Origin: Clostridiales bacterium
GTDB lineage: Bacteria; Bacillota; Clostridia; Christensenellales; CAG-314
Direction of reading: 5' to 3'
Assembly (NCBI GenBank): GCA_004558105.1
Contig: SFEB01000002.1
Coordinates: 1 to 49,938, forward strand
Length of the DNA: 49,938 nt
Shown: in pieces, positions 42,078-49,938 of the stretch
Layout: the number at the start of each line of letters is the position of its first letter
Position numbering within the stretch: position 1 is the stretch's first letter
The notes under the pieces: generated by a model
Seen by the model: only the letters and a program-made list of their open reading frames with translations
Database searches by the model: none
Told to the model about the DNA's origin: nothing
Program-made: the position numbers and the translations under genes

Positions 42078-43346
42078 CTACTTCGCAATACTGTCGCGGT
42101 CGGGACCGACTCCGACGTATCCGACTTTTACGCCGCAATAATCTTCGATTTTTTTAATATACTTTTTGGCGTTCGCCGGCAAATCTTCCAGTCTGCGTAT
42201 CTTGGTGGTATCGCACGTCCAACCTTCCATGGTCTCGTAAATCGGCTCTACCTTATCGAGGTCTTTCGTGGTTGGCATGTAATCTATGATTTTACCGTTA
42301 AGTTTGTACCCCACGCAAACCTTCAACTGTCTGACGTTGTCAAGTTTGTCTATTTTACAAATGGCAAGTTCGGTGTACCCGTTAACCTGTGCGCCGTACC
42401 TGACGATAGGTAAATCCAACCAGCCCAGCCTTCTCGCTCTGCCCGTGCGCGCTCCGAACTCGTCGTCTACATGCTCGCCCGTGCCACGGAAAGCGTCGGC
42501 TTCGTCGCTACCCATCTCCGTCGGAAACGGTCCGCCGCCTACCGCACTGCTGAACGCTTTGATAACGCCGACGATATTATCGACCTTGGATATGGGCATT
42601 CCTGCCGAAGCGCACGCATACGCCGCCACGGGATTACTGCTGGTAACGTAAGGATAAATTCCCAGATCGAGGTCTTTCATTGCGCCGAGTTGACCTTCAA
42701 ACAGAATGTTTTTGTTCTGCTCCAAAGCCTTGTGAATATAAGAAACGGGTTCTACTATACGCTTACCGAGTTTCTCCGCCCAGACTTTGCATTTATCGAA
42801 TATCTCGTCCACCGTCACTTCTCCAGCGCCGAAAGCGACCAATTCTTTGTTTACGGTAGGAATAATGAGTTGAAGTCTTTGTCTCGCATAGTCAAGGTCG
42901 AGCAAGTCTTCCATCCTCAACGCTATGCGCCTCGCCCTGTCGGCATAAGCGTACGCGATACCGCGCTTGGTACTGCCTATGCTCCCCTTCGCATTTTCAA
43001 ACACGTTATCCAACGCCACGTGGTAGGGCATCAATATGGTTGCTTTACCGCTTATATGCAGGCGGGAAGTATCTACGCCCTTGGATTCTACTTCTTCTAT
43101 TTCCTTCAAAAACTCGTCGGGGTTAACCACCATACCAGTACCCGCCAGAACATGGCAATCGGGATAAAAGATACCGCACGGGATAAGATGAAGTTTAAAC
43201 TCGCCGTGTTCGTTGACGACCGTGTGCCCCGCATTGTCACCGCCCTGGTAACGGACTATCAGATCCATATCTTGCGAAAGATAATCTACTATCTTGCCTT
43301 TGCCCTCGTCGCCCCATTGTCCGCCGACCACTATCTTTACTGCCAT
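42078..43346 (-). CDS. purA: Adenylosuccinate synthetase
   Basis: PurA makes adenylosuccinate from IMP, aspartate and GTP in AMP synthesis. The ATG at 43346 (MAVKIVVGG) follows AAGGAGGT; an in-frame extension upstream is ignored. The 422-residue protein has the P-loop-like GGQWGDEGKGKIVDYL, the IMP loop RYQGGDNAGHTV, the switch-region GTKRGIAYAYADRARR-like segment and the GTP-binding end (VGVGPDRDSIAK). It is a single gene with its own terminator. Confidence 0.97.
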   Translation of the reverse strand: MAVKIVVGGQWGDEGKGKIVDYLSQDMDLIVRYQGGDNAGHTVVNEHGEFKLHLIPCGIFYPDCHVLAGTGMVVNPDEFLKEIEEVESKGVDTSRLHISGKATILMPYHVALDNVFENAKGSIGSTKRGIAYAYADRARRIALRMEDLLDLDYARQRLQLIIPTVNKELVAFGAGEVTVDEIFDKCKVWAEKLGKRIVEPVSYIHKALEQNKNILFEGQLGAMKDLDLGIYPYVTSSNPVAAYACASAGMPISKVDNIVGVIKAFSSAVGGGPFPTEMGSDEADAFRGTGEHVDDEFGARTGRARRLGWLDLPIVRYGAQVNGYTELAICKIDKLDNVRQLKVCVGYKLNGKIIDYMPTTKDLDKVEPIYETMEGWTCDTTKIRRLEDLPANAKKYIKKIEDYCGVKVGYVGVGPDRDSIAK

Positions 43347-43444
43347 AAAAGTACCTCCTTGCGTTGTTAACCGCATTATTTGTTGTTTGAATTAATATTT
43401 TTTAAGCGTTTTTCGCTGTTTTTTCTATTCCTTTTTCGTTCATT

Positions 43445-44902
43445 TTACTTTGCCAATCGCCATGCTTTCGGATAAAAAATCATCAGTATGGGTAAAACTT
43501 CCAACCTTCCCATAAGCATATCCAATATGAGTATAATCTTACTGAATCCGCCGTAAGCGTAAAAACACGAGGTTGGTCCGACACCGCCGAGTCCCGGTCC
43601 TACGTTATTGTAACAGGTGACGACCGCCGTTAAGTTTGTGGTAAAATCAAACCGGTTAGACGCCGCGGAAACGAGTAACACGGAAAGAAGCATCATTGAC
43701 ACGTATAAGACAAAATAAGCCAGAACACCGCCGTTTAACTCTTCCGATACGGCATGTTTGTCGGTTTTCACCAGCACTACGCTGCGTGGCGACGCTTCTT
43801 TTTTGACGGCACGGAAAGCATTTTTTACCAGAATCATCACTCTCGATACCTTCAATCCGCCTGCCGTACTGCCGGCACATCCGCCTATAAACATCAACAA
43901 CACCAGCACAACCTGCGTAAAAACAGGCCATGTCGCAAAGTCAGCCGTGACGTAACCGGTCGTGGACAATATCGACGCCGACTGAAAAGACGCGTAACGC
44001 AAAGCTTGCCAGAACGTATCGTAAACGTCGTTAAGCGTCAGCGACAAAGAAATCATCAACGTCGCACCGCAGAAGACAATCAACAACCACCGCAGTTCTT
44101 CGCTTTTAATCGCGTCCTTAAAGCGACCTATAATTATCAAAAAATACAGGTTAAAGTTGACGGAAAAAACGAGCATGAACACCGTTATAACGATATCTAT
44201 ATACAAGCTGTCAAAACGTCCGACGCTCGCCGCATAATTACTGAAACCGCCCGTGCCTGCCGTGCCGAAAGCGTGTATGAAACTGTCAAAAACGGTCATT
44301 CCGCCAAAGCAAAGAAGAATTACTTCAAGTAAAGTCAGCACGATGTAAATAGCGTACAGTATGCGCGCCGTAAAATTCATTTTGCTCACTATTTTGCCGA
44401 ACTGCGGACCGGGAACTTCTGCTTTCAGAACATGAACTATACTTGCGTCGCCCTTGGGCAGAATTGCGATGACGAAAAGCAACACACCCATGCCCCCTAT
44501 CCAGTGGGTAAAACTCCGCCAGAACAGCAGACTGTCGGGAAGCGCTTCTATATTTGTCAGTATGCTCGCGCCTGTAGTGGTAAAACCCGACACTGTTTCA
44601 AAAAGCGCGTCGATAAAGTCGGGAATATATCCGCTTATAAAGAAAGGCAGACAACCGACAACCGAAAATCCTATCCACGCCAGAGCAACTATCAGAAATC
44701 CGCCGCGGGCGTTAAAAGACGTGTCTTTGGGCTTTGAAAACAACGAAACGCAACCCAACGCCGTCAATCCGCCGATCGTCACGCCGAACGCCAATAAGGT
44801 GTTTTCGCCGTTGACCAACGCTATAATAAAGGGAACCAACATAAACCCGGCTATAAACAGAGCAAGTTGTCCCAATATGTGTGCGGTCATTCTGTAATTC
44901 AT
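43445..44902 (-). CDS. trkH: Potassium uptake protein TrkH
   Basis: This is the channel-like membrane subunit of Trk potassium transport. The ATG at 44902 (MNYRMTAHILG) is used; its GGAG ribosome site is formed by the trkA stop region (TTG GAG TAA). The 485-residue protein has multiple membrane-pore-membrane repeats. Selectivity-filter-like glycines occur in FTTTGASILTNIE, FGTAGTGGFSNYA, ILSTTGYVTADF and CYNNVGPGLGGVGPT. It works with the neighbouring TrkA. Confidence 0.94.
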   Translation of the reverse strand: MNYRMTAHILGQLALFIAGFMLVPFIIALVNGENTLLAFGVTIGGLTALGCVSLFSKPKDTSFNARGGFLIVALAWIGFSVVGCLPFFISGYIPDFIDALFETVSGFTTTGASILTNIEALPDSLLFWRSFTHWIGGMGVLLFVIAILPKGDASIVHVLKAEVPGPQFGKIVSKMNFTARILYAIYIVLTLLEVILLCFGGMTVFDSFIHAFGTAGTGGFSNYAASVGRFDSLYIDIVITVFMLVFSVNFNLYFLIIIGRFKDAIKSEELRWLLIVFCGATLMISLSLTLNDVYDTFWQALRYASFQSASILSTTGYVTADFATWPVFTQVVLVLLMFIGGCAGSTAGGLKVSRVMILVKNAFRAVKKEASPRSVVLVKTDKHAVSEELNGGVLAYFVLYVSMMLLSVLLVSAASNRFDFTTNLTAVVTCYNNVGPGLGGVGPTSCFYAYGGFSKIILILDMLMGRLEVLPILMIFYPKAWRLAK

Positions 44903-44906
44903 AAAT

Positions 44907-46256
44907 TTACTCCAAAAACTGATTAAGGTCGTCTGGGCTGCGGCCGACGTGAACGAGGACGACACCGTCCCCCTCTTTTATTGCGTCGTTTCCGCCGGGA
45001 ATAATAATCTCTTCACCGCGAATAATGGTGGCAATAAGAACGTTGTCTTTAAACCTGACGTCCTTCAAAGGCTTGTTTTTGGCTTCAAAGTCACTGCCGA
45101 CGGTGAATTCCAGTGCTTCTGCCTGGTCGTTTACTATTCGGTAAAGACGGTTGACCGAACTGCTCCCTAACGAATTTTGCCTGCCGCGGGCGTATCTTAC
45201 TATGTGCTCGGCGGTAGAAGTTTTGCCCGAAATAACGCTGTCAATGTCCGACGCTTTAAGCATTTTGTAATAGGGCCGCTTTTCTACGCGCGCAATAACC
45301 TTTTCCACACCGACGCTACGCGCAAAAGTAGAAACCAATATGTTCTGCTCGTCTACGTCCGACAGACAAATAAGCGCGTCGCTGTGCGCCAGCCCTTCGT
45401 CAAGCAATAAATCCTGATCGGTGCCGTCGCCTTCTATTATATCGACGTTTTGCAATTTTTCGCAAAGATTAAGGCACTCTTTGGCGTCTTTTTCGATAAT
45501 TTTCACACTGACGCCGTTCTTACCCAACTCTTTGGCAAGATAAAAAGCGATACGGTTGCCGCCGATAATAATACAATTCCGCGTTTGTTTGTTACCTTTA
45601 ATATTCCTCAGCAACGACGAAATACTTTTTGCGGGAGCAGTGATGTGTATGCGGTCGTCCTCATGCAACTCAAATTCACCCGTCGGAATATAGACGACGC
45701 CGTCACGCTCTACCGCACAAACGAGAAATTTTTCCTTGGCGTGTTGGTTGAGATCTTTTAAACGTACCCCCACCAGCCCGGTGTCCGAAGTTATCCTGAC
45801 TTCTACAAGGTCGACTCTGCCGTTTGCAAACGGCTCTATCTTGATGGCTGAAGAATACCGCAGTATCCGCGCTATCCCAAGCGCAGTCTCGTATTCGGGA
45901 TTAACCATCATTGACAATCCGAGGTCTTTGTCGGCAAATAACGTAAAATACTCGGGCGCACGGACTCTTGCTATCGTGTCCTTTGCTCCGAGTTTTTTTG
46001 CGACCATACAACAAAGTATATTGACTTCGTCCTGCGGCGTGCAGGCAATCAACAAATCGGCGGTTTCCGCCTGCGCCTTGTCCAGCACGTCGTAACTTGC
46101 GCCGTTTCCGCACACCGCCATACAATCGTAAGTATTAACCATTTTTGCAAGCGTGGTGTCGACGGAATCAACTACGATAAGGTCGTGTCCTTCTTGCGCC
46201 AATTGGGCGACGAGTTCCTGACCGACGTTGCCCATACCGACAATAACAATTTTCAT
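44907..46256 (-). CDS. trkA: Trk potassium uptake regulatory protein TrkA
   Basis: TrkA is the cytosolic NAD(H)/ATP-binding regulator of TrkH. The ATG at 46256 follows AGAGGT. The 449 residues contain two RCK halves, each with a Rossmann N-terminus (MKIVIVGMGNVGQELVAQLAQEGHDLIVVD and NCIIIGGNRIAFYLAKELGKNGVSVKIIEKD) and a C-terminal TrkA_C domain. This tandem form is the one usual for TrkA, not for single-RCK KtrA. Confidence 0.95.
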   Translation of the reverse strand: MKIVIVGMGNVGQELVAQLAQEGHDLIVVDSVDTTLAKMVNTYDCMAVCGNGASYDVLDKAQAETADLLIACTPQDEVNILCCMVAKKLGAKDTIARVRAPEYFTLFADKDLGLSMMVNPEYETALGIARILRYSSAIKIEPFANGRVDLVEVRITSDTGLVGVRLKDLNQHAKEKFLVCAVERDGVVYIPTGEFELHEDDRIHITAPAKSISSLLRNIKGNKQTRNCIIIGGNRIAFYLAKELGKNGVSVKIIEKDAKECLNLCEKLQNVDIIEGDGTDQDLLLDEGLAHSDALICLSDVDEQNILVSTFARSVGVEKVIARVEKRPYYKMLKASDIDSVISGKTSTAEHIVRYARGRQNSLGSSSVNRLYRIVNDQAEALEFTVGSDFEAKNKPLKDVRFKDNVLIATIIRGEEIIIPGGNDAIKEGDGVVLVHVGRSPDDLNQFLE

Positions 46257-46274
46257 TTTTACCTCTGACAATTT

Positions 46275-46303
46275 ATTTTACCACTTTTTTTAAAATAACA
46301 CAA
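46275..46303 (-). promoter_or_regulatory. Promoter of trkA-trkH
   Basis: TTGTGT (complement of 46298-46303) and TAAAAT (complement of 46275-46280) are 17 nt apart on the minus strand, 18 nt before the trkA ATG. Confidence 0.68.
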
Positions 46304-46479
46304 CAATTTGAGTAGAATATCTCGCAGGAAGCGAATAATAACGGCGCAACCCGTGCCGTCTCTTTTATTATTTCTTTTCACCGTTTATTACCGTAAAAAT
46401 GCAATAAAAAGCACCCATATTTCCGTTACATGGTGTATAATAACGGAGTAAAGCAAAACTTTCAAGGAGTCTGTTTAAA

Positions 46480-47133
46480 TTGAAATCCCGCAACCCGACC
46501 TTCTGGCAAAAACTGACCGACGGATTGACAACAAAAAAAATTTTAATCCTGCTGCTCGGCAGCATGATTTGCTCCTTCGGAATTCACAATATCCATCAAC
46601 GTACGTATATAACGGAAGGTGGAGTCTTCGGACTTATGCTTCTGCTCGAACATTGGCTTAATATATCTCCGGCATATATCACTCCCGTTCTGGATATTAC
46701 CTGTTATTTATTTGCGTTCAGATTTCTAGGCGGAAGGTTTATAAAACTGTCCGTTGTTTCAACCCTTTTTCTATCCTTTTTTTATAAAATCTGGGAGTTG
46801 TTTCCACCCATGTTCCCCGATTTGTCCGCTTATCCGCTGACTGCCGCAATAGTCGGCGCCGCTTTTGTCGGCATAGGAGTCGGACTCGTAATCCGTCAGG
46901 GAGGATCGGCGGGAGGCGACGACGCTCTGGCTCTGACAATTTCTAAAGCACTGCATTGGAAATTATCCCACGCATACCTGTTTACCGATATCGTGGTCCT
47001 GCTTTTATCTCTCACTTATATCCCCTTTAAAAGAATAATTTTTTCAATAATTACCGCCACGATATCTTCTTATCTGATCGACTGCGTTAAAAATTACAAA
47101 CCTGAAAAAGAATCGTTGCGTATTCTTAAATAA
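46480..47133 (+). CDS. YitT-like integral membrane protein
   Basis: Translation probably starts at TTG 46480, because AAGGAGT lies 9 nt upstream and no ATG is placed as well. The 217-residue protein has about five to six membrane helices. Motifs GIHNIHQRTYITEGGVFGLMLLL and GVGLVIRQGGSAGGDDALALTISK are those of the YitT (DUF161) family. The C-terminal DUF2179 domain of most family members is missing. The function of the family is not established. A TATAAT at 46436-46441 may be the -10 of its promoter, without a clear -35. Confidence 0.8.
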   Translation: MKSRNPTFWQKLTDGLTTKKILILLLGSMICSFGIHNIHQRTYITEGGVFGLMLLLEHWLNISPAYITPVLDITCYLFAFRFLGGRFIKLSVVSTLFLSFFYKIWELFPPMFPDLSAYPLTAAIVGAAFVGIGVGLVIRQGGSAGGDDALALTISKALHWKLSHAYLFTDIVVLLLSLTYIPFKRIIFSIITATISSYLIDCVKNYKPEKESLRILK

Positions 47134-47249
47134 CGTCTTTTCCCAAGCCAAAAGAAAGCAATCGAGCAATTGCAAATGGATGAATAAAACCCGACACAGC
47201 GCAAATGACGGGCTTGTGTGACGATTTATAAAAGGTTTAATCGGGCGTT
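47134..47249. other. Intergenic region after the YitT-like gene
   Basis: No gene is seen. Two small hairpin-capable stretches occur (GCAAT-CGAGCA-ATTGC near 47159-47174, and CCCG...CGGG within 47190-47215), but neither has a convincing T tract, so neither is called a terminator. Confidence 0.4.
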
Positions 47250-47294
47250 TGAAAAACGAAAAAGAGGCCTACAGGATTGCTCCCATAGACCTCT
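47250..47294 (-). terminator. Terminator ending the candidate noncoding RNA
   Basis: On the minus strand AGAGG-T-CTA (47286-47294 region) pairs with TAG-G-CCTCT (47263-47271) around a 14-nt loop with one mismatch, followed by TTTTTCGTTTTTC. Confidence 0.75.
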
Positions 47295-47480
47295 GAAACT
47301 ATTTAGTTTTTGACGAGCTTCAACTACTCTGTTTCTTGGTTTAATACTGGAAACCTTATCGGTTGGACCTTTCTCTTGTGGTCGCTAAAGTCTCAAGAAC
47401 TCCGAATATTTGAAACTATATGTTTTGAGGTTTGAAACCTCGCTTTTCATTTTCCGAAAACTTACTTTTTAGCGGTTAAA
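47250..47480 (-). ncRNA. Candidate structured noncoding RNA (possibly raiA-motif RNA)
   Basis: No open frame explains this minus-strand stretch, yet it is rich in pairing segments and ends in a terminator. Hairpins include GAGGTTT-C-AAACCTC (near 47438), GACC...GGTC with an A-rich loop (CGACCACAAGAGAAAGGTCC, near 47375), GGTTT...AAACC (CCAGTATT loop, near 47350) and TAGTT...AACTA (near 47320). Longer-range TTCGG/CCGA and GTTTC/GAAAC pairings enclose the centre. Size (about 200-230 nt), many purine-rich loops and the isolated position suit a conserved regulatory RNA of Firmicutes such as the raiA motif. I cannot confirm the family from memory, and the 5' end is a guess because no clear promoter was found. 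Confidence 0.5.
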
Positions 47481-47547
47481 ACATAATGTTTGTACAAATT
47501 TCAGCACCGAAGTAGTTCGTATGAATCATTTAGAATATTTATATAAA

Positions 47548-49404
47548 TCACTCTGAAAACTTCGTATAGTCAGAATTTGCTGTATTAATATTCGCACCCT
47601 CTAATCCAGAGACTAAAGCAAACTTATCGTTTTGTCCTATATACGCTTTAGAGAACGACGTATCTGCATTACCAGAAATAGTGCCTGTAGATGTACATGA
47701 TGTGAATATTATTTCTACTGATGATTTTTTCTCAGTTATACTTAAAATATCAGAAGCATAAGTCGCCCCATTCAATTTATTATTTGGATCATATTTTTGA
47801 GGATCAGATGTATCATATCCAATATATCCACCAACTGCCCAGTTTCCATCATTCTTATCACTAGAAGATGTAACTGTAACTGATTTTTCAAAAGAGCAAT
47901 TTTTAAATATTGTTTTGTAAGAATTGTTTGTACCAATGAATCCTCCGGCTCTTTTTTCAGCAATAATCTCAACATTACTATGGCAATCAACAAATGATGT
48001 TTTATTTGAAGTTGAGTAAGAATCTACAGCCCATTCAACTTTATTATTATTTTCTTTTTTAGTTGCGAAATATGTAGAACCTACAAACCCACCAACTTTA
48101 TCTTTTGCAATTATTAAACCTTTTACTGTGCAAGAAGTAAATTCTAATACATCTTGATAGTTCTTCTTTTGATAATTTCCAACAAATCCACCAACAGAGC
48201 TTCCTCCATTTTGTATATCAACTTCAATTGTTAAATTACTAATCTTAACAGTTCCAACTGCGCATGAAATAAGACCAAAAGGATCTTGTACGTTACCAGA
48301 TGAAGAAAGAATCTCTGTTCCTTCTCTCCTATAGCCGTCGTTCTTTATGCCTTTAATGGTATGACCTTTTCCGTCAATCACACCTTCAAAGAAATAATCA
48401 CTTGCACCAAATGGAACCCATGTTCTTCCAGTTAAATCAATATCGGCAGTTAATTCAATTGTTAATGATTCATTTCCAAATACACCTTTTGATTGTGCAT
48501 AAGCTAAATTCATTAATGTTTCAGCAGTTCCAACTTTAATAACTGATGAGGAAGTTAAACCATTTGTTCCATTTCCTGAAACTGTAACATTTCCTCCAGT
48601 AACTCCTTTTGCGACAACTCCTTTAATTACAACAGCACCTCCTGTTGCATTAACTTCTCCAACAAATGAACCTTCTTCAATCTCAACTTTTCCTGATGTC
48701 AAAGCAATTTCATTTGCAGCACCATAAAGATGGTATGATTCTGGTTTAACAGCAGTAATAGTTACTTTTCCTGCATTTCCATAATGATCAATGTTATCTT
48801 GTGGAGCATCTATTGTTAATGCAGTTAATTGACTATTGGTACGAATAACAACTTCTTGAGGCGTAGCCGTGGTATTTTTGTATTCAATTGCGGTAATACC
48901 TTTGGTTGTGCCAACGTCAAGTCCTTTTTTGGCAGTAATGTCTTTCGTTGTTTCGGTTACTTCATAGTTATACAAGTAAGTAGAATAAGCGGAATCTACC
49001 GTGTTTGAAATCTTCCAAAGCAGGTAGCTGCCAACAGAAAGTTTATCATCGTCTGCTACAGAATTGGGAATATATTCTATTTCACCGTCTTTAAGATAAC
49101 AGAAAACGTCGTTTACGCTGTCCCAAAGGATTTCGTTTTCATCTACCGAAGTATTGTTGATTTTCGCTACGTCATAGCCGAATTCAAAAGCGGCGTCCAA
49201 TGCGGATTGCATGGTCTTGTGCTCTTTAGTGTCGGTAGCAAGCGCAGTATTGAGGTTGCGTACCAATTGAATATCGTTGTTGACTTTCGCCTTTTTGATA
49301 ACACTGCTGAAAGTGGGGATAAGTACTGCCGCAAGTATCGCTATTACGGCTATGACTATTACCAACTCAACAATCGTAAAGCCTTTTTTGTTGTTCTTTT
49401 TCAT
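47548..49404 (-). CDS. Long type IV prepilin-like protein with GLUG-type repeats
   Basis: The 618-residue product begins with a class III/type IV prepilin signal: a basic leader MKKNNKKG, the FTIVE cleavage motif and a single hydrophobic helix up to about residue 33. Residues 34-180 are a pilin-like domain. From about residue 185 the protein is a long beta-rich passenger. Between about 400 and 560 it carries GLUG-like motifs VGGFVGNY, VGGFVGST, AGGFIGTN and AVGGYIGYD, usual in surface adhesins. The DNA of the passenger (about 47548-48860) is clearly more AT-rich, with A/T-ending codons, than the first part, which suggests a separately acquired segment. No other pilus assembly gene is in the window. 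The ribosome site is AAAGGAG. Confidence 0.82.
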   Translation of the reverse strand: MKKNNKKGFTIVELVIVIAVIAILAAVLIPTFSSVIKKAKVNNDIQLVRNLNTALATDTKEHKTMQSALDAAFEFGYDVAKINNTSVDENEILWDSVNDVFCYLKDGEIEYIPNSVADDDKLSVGSYLLWKISNTVDSAYSTYLYNYEVTETTKDITAKKGLDVGTTKGITAIEYKNTTATPQEVVIRTNSQLTALTIDAPQDNIDHYGNAGKVTITAVKPESYHLYGAANEIALTSGKVEIEEGSFVGEVNATGGAVVIKGVVAKGVTGGNVTVSGNGTNGLTSSSVIKVGTAETLMNLAYAQSKGVFGNESLTIELTADIDLTGRTWVPFGASDYFFEGVIDGKGHTIKGIKNDGYRREGTEILSSSGNVQDPFGLISCAVGTVKISNLTIEVDIQNGGSSVGGFVGNYQKKNYQDVLEFTSCTVKGLIIAKDKVGGFVGSTYFATKKENNNKVEWAVDSYSTSNKTSFVDCHSNVEIIAEKRAGGFIGTNNSYKTIFKNCSFEKSVTVTSSSDKNDGNWAVGGYIGYDTSDPQKYDPNNKLNGATYASDILSITEKKSSVEIIFTSCTSTGTISGNADTSFSKAYIGQNDKFALVSGLEGANINTANSDYTKFSE

Positions 49405-49430
49405 AGTTTTTCTCCTTTTATAAAATAAAA

Positions 49431-49457
49431 TTTTTGTTTTTTTGTTTTTTTGTTTTT
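49431..49457. repeat. Low-complexity (T7G)n tract between the two pilin genes
   Basis: G residues at 49436, 49444 and 49452 are spaced 8 nt apart inside a T run, giving an AAAAAAAC repeat in the leader of the long pilin gene just before its ribosome binding site. Such a tract can vary in copy number by slippage. Confidence 0.6.
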
Positions 49458-49484
49458 ATTCTTTGTGCCCGACGGTAATCAAAC

Positions 49485-49862
49485 TCACGCTTTTAAATTT
49501 TTGGTCAAATAGATTGTGCAATTATTGAAAGAATATGAGGTTTTGCCGGAAGTTTCGGCATAAGTACCTTTCACGACTTTGATATCGTCTCCCTCTTTTT
49601 CGAATTGACCGTCAGTAACTACGATATAATAATCGCCGCTTTGGATAGCGCCGTCAAATTCTGCCGGATTGTCCATTTTATCGGCGTATTCGCCCAAAAA
49701 CTCTTTCCATGCGTTTTCGGCGTTTTGCAGTGCCGCGGATTTTTGTGCTTTTTCAGTAACGCCCGTAAAGGTCGGGATAAGCACCGCCGCGAGTATTGCG
49801 ATAACGGCGATTACGATTACAAGTTCTACAATCGTAAAGCCTTTCTTGTTGTTCTTTTTCAT
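49485..49862 (-). CDS. Short type IV prepilin-like protein
   Basis: The 125-residue protein has the same N-terminal 32 residues as the long pilin-like protein (leader MKKNNKKG, then FTIVE and the helix ending LIPTF). A short helical linker (EKAQKSAALQNAENAWKEFL) and a compact beta domain follow (DYYIVVTDGQFEK, then TSYSFNNCTIYLTKNLKA). This is the usual size of a (pseudo)pilin subunit. It is 80 bp upstream of the long gene in the same direction. AAGAGG precedes the ATG. Processing by a prepilin peptidase encoded elsewhere is expected. Confidence 0.87.
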   Translation of the reverse strand: MKKNNKKGFTIVELVIVIAVIAILAAVLIPTFTGVTEKAQKSAALQNAENAWKEFLGEYADKMDNPAEFDGAIQSGDYYIVVTDGQFEKEGDDIKVVKGTYAETSGKTSYSFNNCTIYLTKNLKA

Positions 49863-49938
49863 GAATTTTTTCCTCTTAAATTTTTTGTTTTTTGTCGGTG
49901 TTCTCCCCGACCGCGTTGCCGGGCGGCGAAACTTTTAT

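Noticed and set aside
1..49938. CRISPR array, insertion sequence or prophage
   Set aside because: No regularly spaced repeats, transposase, integrase or phage structural genes were found on either strand.

Overview
The window looks like a chromosome segment of an uncultured, low-to-moderate-GC Firmicute of the Clostridia type. The evidence is spoVG and a SpoVB-like flippase, a large (Alu-domain type) SRP RNA, a two-subunit iron-sulfur serine dehydratase, the pgk-tpiA-gpmI-secG-smpB block, strong AGGAGG ribosome binding sites, TTGACA-N17-TATAAT promoters and typical rho-independent terminators. No phage, IS element or CRISPR array is visible. Most genes lie on the minus strand. The plus strand carries tmRNA, a tetR-antiporter pair, spoVG, SRP RNA and a YitT-like gene.

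Layout. 1-4043: the 5' part of a very large secreted subtilisin-like peptidase that runs off the left edge. 4475-6870: tmRNA with promoter and terminator, then a TetR regulator translationally coupled to a CPA2-type antiporter that is interrupted by an in-frame TGA. 6.9-9.3 kb: a YcxB-like membrane protein, an HtrA-like lipoprotein protease, tRNA-Thr(CGU), smpB and secG. 9.4-12.9 kb: gpmI, tpiA and pgk, transcribed from a promoter before pgk. 13-16.5 kb: SpoVB-like flippase, MazG and a tRNA-dihydrouridine synthase in overlapping order. 16.6-20.2 kb: a zinc-type ABC transporter locus (small Cys/His membrane protein, ZnuA, ZnuC, ZnuB, CC-motif lipoprotein). 20.2-27.5 kb: murC, pth, mfd and a PrsA/SurA-like lipoprotein. 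27.6-30.4 kb: spoVG on the plus strand and a large membrane-anchored surface protein on the minus strand. 30.4-35.6 kb: ileS, an rRNA-type methyltransferase and an RluA-type pseudouridine synthase, with the SRP RNA gene divergent from ileS. 35.6-40.3 kb: PAP2 phosphatase, THUMP methyltransferase, condensation-type acyltransferase, a zinc-ribbon membrane protein and a coding remnant. 40.4-43.4 kb: sdaAB-sdaAA and purA. 43.4-46.3 kb: TrkA-TrkH potassium uptake. 46.5-47.1 kb: YitT-like protein. 47.25-47.48 kb: a probable structured noncoding RNA. 47.5-49.9 kb: two tandem prepilin-like genes with an almost identical N-terminus.

Most of the window is housekeeping. Less ordinary points are the structured RNA downstream of the pilin genes; the mosaic composition of the long pilin gene; three promoters whose -10 box lies only 6-7 nt before the ATG (candidate leaderless mRNAs); two small unfamiliar proteins bracketing the zinc transporter; an in-frame TGA in the antiporter; and two short coding-looking stretches that no intact gene explains. 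All functional calls come from reading motifs and gene order; no database search was possible.
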